NCBI GenBank assembly: GCA_900129675.1
Contig: FSRD01000001.1
Span: 2,531,501-2,595,500 of the forward strand
Source of the DNA: Bradyrhizobium erythrophlei
Lineage (GTDB): Bacteria; Pseudomonadota; Alphaproteobacteria; Rhizobiales; Xanthobacteraceae
Direction: 5' to 3'
DNA length: 64,000 bases
Shown: piece after piece, positions 61,508-64,000 of the stretch
How positions within the stretch are numbered: position 1 is the stretch's first letter
How the letters are laid out: each line of letters opens with the position of its first letter
Notes under the pieces: generated by a model
Told to the model about the DNA's origin: nothing
The model's input: only the letters and a program-made list of their open reading frames with translations
The model's database searches: none
Made by a program: the position numbers and the translations under genes

Positions 61508-61839
61508 CCCAGTGGATCGAAATCGGAACCCTCGACGACATTCCGCGCCTCGGCTCCCGCGTGGTGCGTACCGCGGCGGGCGACATCGCGGTGTTCCGCG
61601 CCAATGACGACGAGGTGTTCGCGCTCGACGATCGCTGCCCGCACAAAGGTGGCCCGCTGTCGCAGGGCATCGTCCACAACAAGCGCGTCACCTGTCCGCT
61701 GCACAATTTCGTCATCGAGCTCAAAAGCGGCGAGGCGGTCGCCCCCGACCAGGGTTGCACGCGCGCGCATCCGACCAAGGTGGAGAACGGCGTCGTGTGG
61801 CTGTCGCTTCGTCAGGCGGCGCCCGCTGCCGCCGAGTGA
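61504..61839 (+). CDS. nirD: Assimilatory nitrite reductase, small subunit
   Basis: A 111-residue Rieske-fold protein. The [2Fe-2S] ligands are in ALDDRCPHKGGPLSQG and VTCPLHNFVIEL (C-x-H ... C-x2-H). NirD-type proteins assist NirB in electron transfer to the siroheme. The start overlaps the nirB stop (ATGA, 61504-61507), so translation is coupled. The nasA start follows 9 bp after its stop. Confidence 0.93.
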   Translation: MTQWIEIGTLDDIPRLGSRVVRTAAGDIAVFRANDDEVFALDDRCPHKGGPLSQGIVHNKRVTCPLHNFVIELKSGEAVAPDQGCTRAHPTKVENGVVWLSLRQAAPAAAE

Positions 61840-61848
61840 GGGTGACGC

Positions 61849-64000
61849 GTGTCAGTGAAGACAACCTGCCCTTATTGCGGCGTCGGCTGCGGGGTCGTGG
61901 CGGACAGGGATGCCGCGGGCACTGTCACCGTCCGCGGTGATCCGCTGCATCCGGCGAATTTCGGGCGGCTGTGCGCGAAGGGTTCGGCGCTGGCCGAAAC
62001 CATCGGCCTCGAAGGACGCCTGCTCGAGCCCATGGTCGACGGCCGGGCCGCGACCTGGGATGCCGCGCTTGAGTATGTAGCGGACGGATTCAGCAAGGCT
62101 ATCCGGGAATACGGGCCGGATTCGGTGGCCTTCTACGTTTCGGGTCAGCTTCTCACCGAGGATTACTACGTCGTCAACAAGCTCGCGAAAGGCTTTGTCG
62201 GCACCGCCAATATCGACACCAATTCGCGGCTGTGCATGGCCTCCAGCGTGGCCGGCCACAAGCGCGCGTTCGGCAGCGATACGGTTCCCGGCTGCTATGA
62301 AGATCTGGAACTAGCCGACCTCATGGTGCTTGTCGGATCCAATGCGGCCTGGTGCCATCCCGTCCTTCACCAGCGCATGATGGCGGCGAAGGCGAAAGAT
62401 TCCGCTTGCCGCATTGTCGTCATCGACCCGCGCCGGACCGCGACATGCGAGGGCGCCGATCTGCATCTGGCTGTTCGTTCGGGCAGCGACTCCGTTCTGT
62501 TCAACGGATTGCTGGCTTATCTCGCGAAGACGAAGGCGGCCGACGGCGCATTCGTGGGTAACTTCACCACCGGCGCGGAGGCAGCACTTGCGCAAGTCGC
62601 CGGCCAGACCGTGGCGCATACCGCTGATGTCTGCGGGCTGTCGGGCGGCGCGCTCGAATTGTTTTTCGACTGGTTCGCCAAGACCGAACGGGTCGTAACG
62701 CTCTATTCCCAGGGTATCAATCAGTCGAGCAGCGGCGTCGACAAGGTCAATGCGATCATCAACTGCCATCTGCTGACCGGCCGGATCGGACGGCCCGGCA
62801 TGGGGCCGTTTTCGCTGACGGGCCAGCCCAACGCGATGGGCGGCCGCGAAGTCGGCGGGCTCGCCAATCAACTCGCCGCCCATATGGAGATCGAGAACCC
62901 GCAGCATCGCGAACTGGTGCAGCGGTTCTGGCGTTCGCCTGTGATCGCGGACAAGGCCGGGCTCAAGGCGGTCGATATGTTCGAGGCGATGGCCGATCGC
63001 CGCATCAAGGCGGTCTGGATCATGTCCACGAATCCGCTGGTCAGCCTGCCGGACGCCAATCGTGCGCGCGCCGCGCTCGATAGCTGCGATCTCGTCGTGG
63101 TGTCGGATTGCATGCAGCATACCGACACCACGCGCCAGGCCCATGTGCTGCTGCCCGCCACGGCCTGGGGCGAAAAGGACGGCACCGTCACCAATTCCGA
63201 GCGCCGCATATCCAGGCAGCGGCCGTTCCTGCCGGCTCCCGGCGCCGCGCGGTCCGATTGGCGGATCGTCTGCGATGTCGCCCGCCGCATGGGGTTTTCC
63301 GGTTTCGACTACACCAACGTGGCCGAGATCTTTCGCGAGCATGCGTCGCTCTCCGGCTTTGAAAATCGTGGCGCGCGGGATTTCGATCTCTCTGCGCTCG
63401 GCGCGCTCGATGATCGCGCCTACGATGCGCTGGCGCCGGTGCAATGGCCGGTAACGCCGGATTATCCGACCGGCACGCCGCGGCTGTTCGAAACCGGAGG
63501 ATTCTTCACGCCGGATCGCAAGGCGCGCTTTATCCCGGTCATGCCGCGCCCGCCCAAAAACGCAACCAGCCGCGAATATCCCCTGGTCCTCAACACCGGC
63601 CGCATTCGCGACCAGTGGCATACGATGACGCGGACCGGCAAGTCGCCGCGGCTGATGATGCATATGTTCGAGCCGTGTGCGGAATTCCATCCGGACGATG
63701 CGCGCAAGGCCGGCCTCGACGACGGCGCGCTCGCCCGTCTGTCCAGCCCCTGGGGCCAGATGGTGGCGCGCGTGACCGTCACCGCCGAACAGCGGCGCGG
63801 CTGCGTGTTCGTGCCGATGCACTGGAACGACGAATATGCCGGCGACGGCCTCATCAACGCGCTGGTCAATCCCGCCACCGATCCGATATCCGGACAGCCG
63901 GAATCCAAACACACGCCAGTGAAGGCGGAACCTCATCTACCGAAATGGCATGCCTTTATCCTCAGCCGTCACGAGATCGAACGCCCGCAGACGGGCTACT
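61849..64000 (+). CDS. nasA: Assimilatory nitrate reductase catalytic subunit, 3'-partial
   Basis: Open to the window edge, 717 codons. It starts at a GTG (61849; AGGG 6 bp upstream, in-frame stop just before it) and reads VKTTCPYCGVGCGV, the N-terminal [4Fe-4S] motif with the fourth Cys in GRLCAKGS. The Mo-ligand Cys is in NSRLCMASSVAGHKRAFGSD (near residue 129). Later cofactor-binding segments are INCHLLTGRIGRPGMGPFSLTGQPNAMGGREVGG and LNTGRIRDQWHTMTRTG. The last codons (WHAFILSRHEIERP) belong to the C-terminal part of NasA. It reduces nitrate to nitrite in the cytoplasm. No frameshift was seen. Confidence 0.95.
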   Translation, partial: MSVKTTCPYCGVGCGVVADRDAAGTVTVRGDPLHPANFGRLCAKGSALAETIGLEGRLLEPMVDGRAATWDAALEYVADGFSKAIREYGPDSVAFYVSGQLLTEDYYVVNKLAKGFVGTANIDTNSRLCMASSVAGHKRAFGSDTVPGCYEDLELADLMVLVGSNAAWCHPVLHQRMMAAKAKDSACRIVVIDPRRTATCEGADLHLAVRSGSDSVLFNGLLAYLAKTKAADGAFVGNFTTGAEAALAQVAGQTVAHTADVCGLSGGALELFFDWFAKTERVVTLYSQGINQSSSGVDKVNAIINCHLLTGRIGRPGMGPFSLTGQPNAMGGREVGGLANQLAAHMEIENPQHRELVQRFWRSPVIADKAGLKAVDMFEAMADRRIKAVWIMSTNPLVSLPDANRARAALDSCDLVVVSDCMQHTDTTRQAHVLLPATAWGEKDGTVTNSERRISRQRPFLPAPGAARSDWRIVCDVARRMGFSGFDYTNVAEIFREHASLSGFENRGARDFDLSALGALDDRAYDALAPVQWPVTPDYPTGTPRLFETGGFFTPDRKARFIPVMPRPPKNATSREYPLVLNTGRIRDQWHTMTRTGKSPRLMMHMFEPCAEFHPDDARKAGLDDGALARLSSPWGQMVARVTVTAEQRRGCVFVPMHWNDEYAGDGLINALVNPATDPISGQPESKHTPVKAEPHLPKWHAFILSRHEIERPQTGY

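Noticed and set aside
1..64000. CRISPR arrays, rRNA genes, complete insertion sequences
   Set aside because: No regularly spaced repeats, no rRNA-like stretches and no intact transposase were seen on reading both strands.

Overview
The window looks like a chromosomal segment of a high-GC alphaproteobacterium, most likely Bradyrhizobium or a close relative in the Nitrobacteraceae. The basis is family-level resemblance: FixJ-type regulators, a NirB/NirD/NasA assimilatory nitrate cluster with a fused phosphatase/kinase, many small secreted proteins, and ATGA gene overlaps. No rRNA and no complete tRNA gene was seen. No tools were run; family names rest on reading the protein sequences.

Layout. 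(1) 1-2.5 kb: a cytochrome bd (CIO-type) quinol oxidase operon, cut by the left edge; cydA carries a -1 frameshift, and a 21-codon micro-ORF resembling the CydB N-terminus lies between cydA and cydB. (2) 2.6-9.3 kb: a thioesterase, an exported oxalate-decarboxylase-like bicupin, a periplasmic aldehyde oxidoreductase operon (paoABC-like plus a c-type cytochrome) in which the molybdopterin subunit is broken by an internal deletion, and a small cupin. (3) 9.5-15.5 kb: an RND efflux pump with its adaptor, and two tandem paralogous Ser/Thr/Gly-rich secreted proteins. (4) 16-31 kb: a stress-like block with a YdeP/FdhF-type molybdoenzyme and its sulfurtransferase FdhD, RpoH, a Gly/His-rich repeat protein, a GlxA-type regulator, a sorbosone-dehydrogenase-like lipoprotein, a sulfite-dehydrogenase pair, a frameshifted MFS exporter and several tiny secreted proteins. 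(5) 31-38.6 kb: old yellow enzyme, DoxX, pirin, an aldehyde dehydrogenase and two LysR regulators. (6) 38.6-54 kb: an accessory segment with a recombinase remnant, two response regulators, a truncated winged-helix/NTPase regulator, a 1824-residue kinase-like/AAA/GAF/PAS/histidine kinase, a duplicated response-regulator fragment, a Popeye-like protein, the 3' part of a tRNA-Arg gene, and an SDR/aldo-keto reductase/LysR module. (7) 54-64 kb: the nitrate assimilation locus: rhodanese, phosphatase/kinase and nitrate MFS transporter on one side; nirB, nirD and nasA (cut by the right edge) on the other.

The most interesting signal is a 19-bp imperfect palindrome, core CTAAA-N6-TTTAG, found by eye about ten times between 4.4 and 30.6 kb and nowhere noticed to the right. 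It mostly lies 60-125 bp upstream of a start codon: the bicupin, the small cupin, the YdeP-like enzyme, rpoH (two tandem copies), the Gly/His-rich protein, fdhD and three tiny secreted proteins. This suggests one undescribed regulon. Other regulatory signals are paired CGTTGAC-N5-GTCAACG operators of a LysR gene, a shared upstream element of the OYE and DoxX genes, sigma-54 promoter candidates on both sides of the nitrate intergenic region, and an intrinsic terminator with no gene before it. Several reading-frame breaks sit in short homopolymers (cydA, MFS, recombinase remnant) and may be sequencing indels; the paoC deletion is not of that kind.
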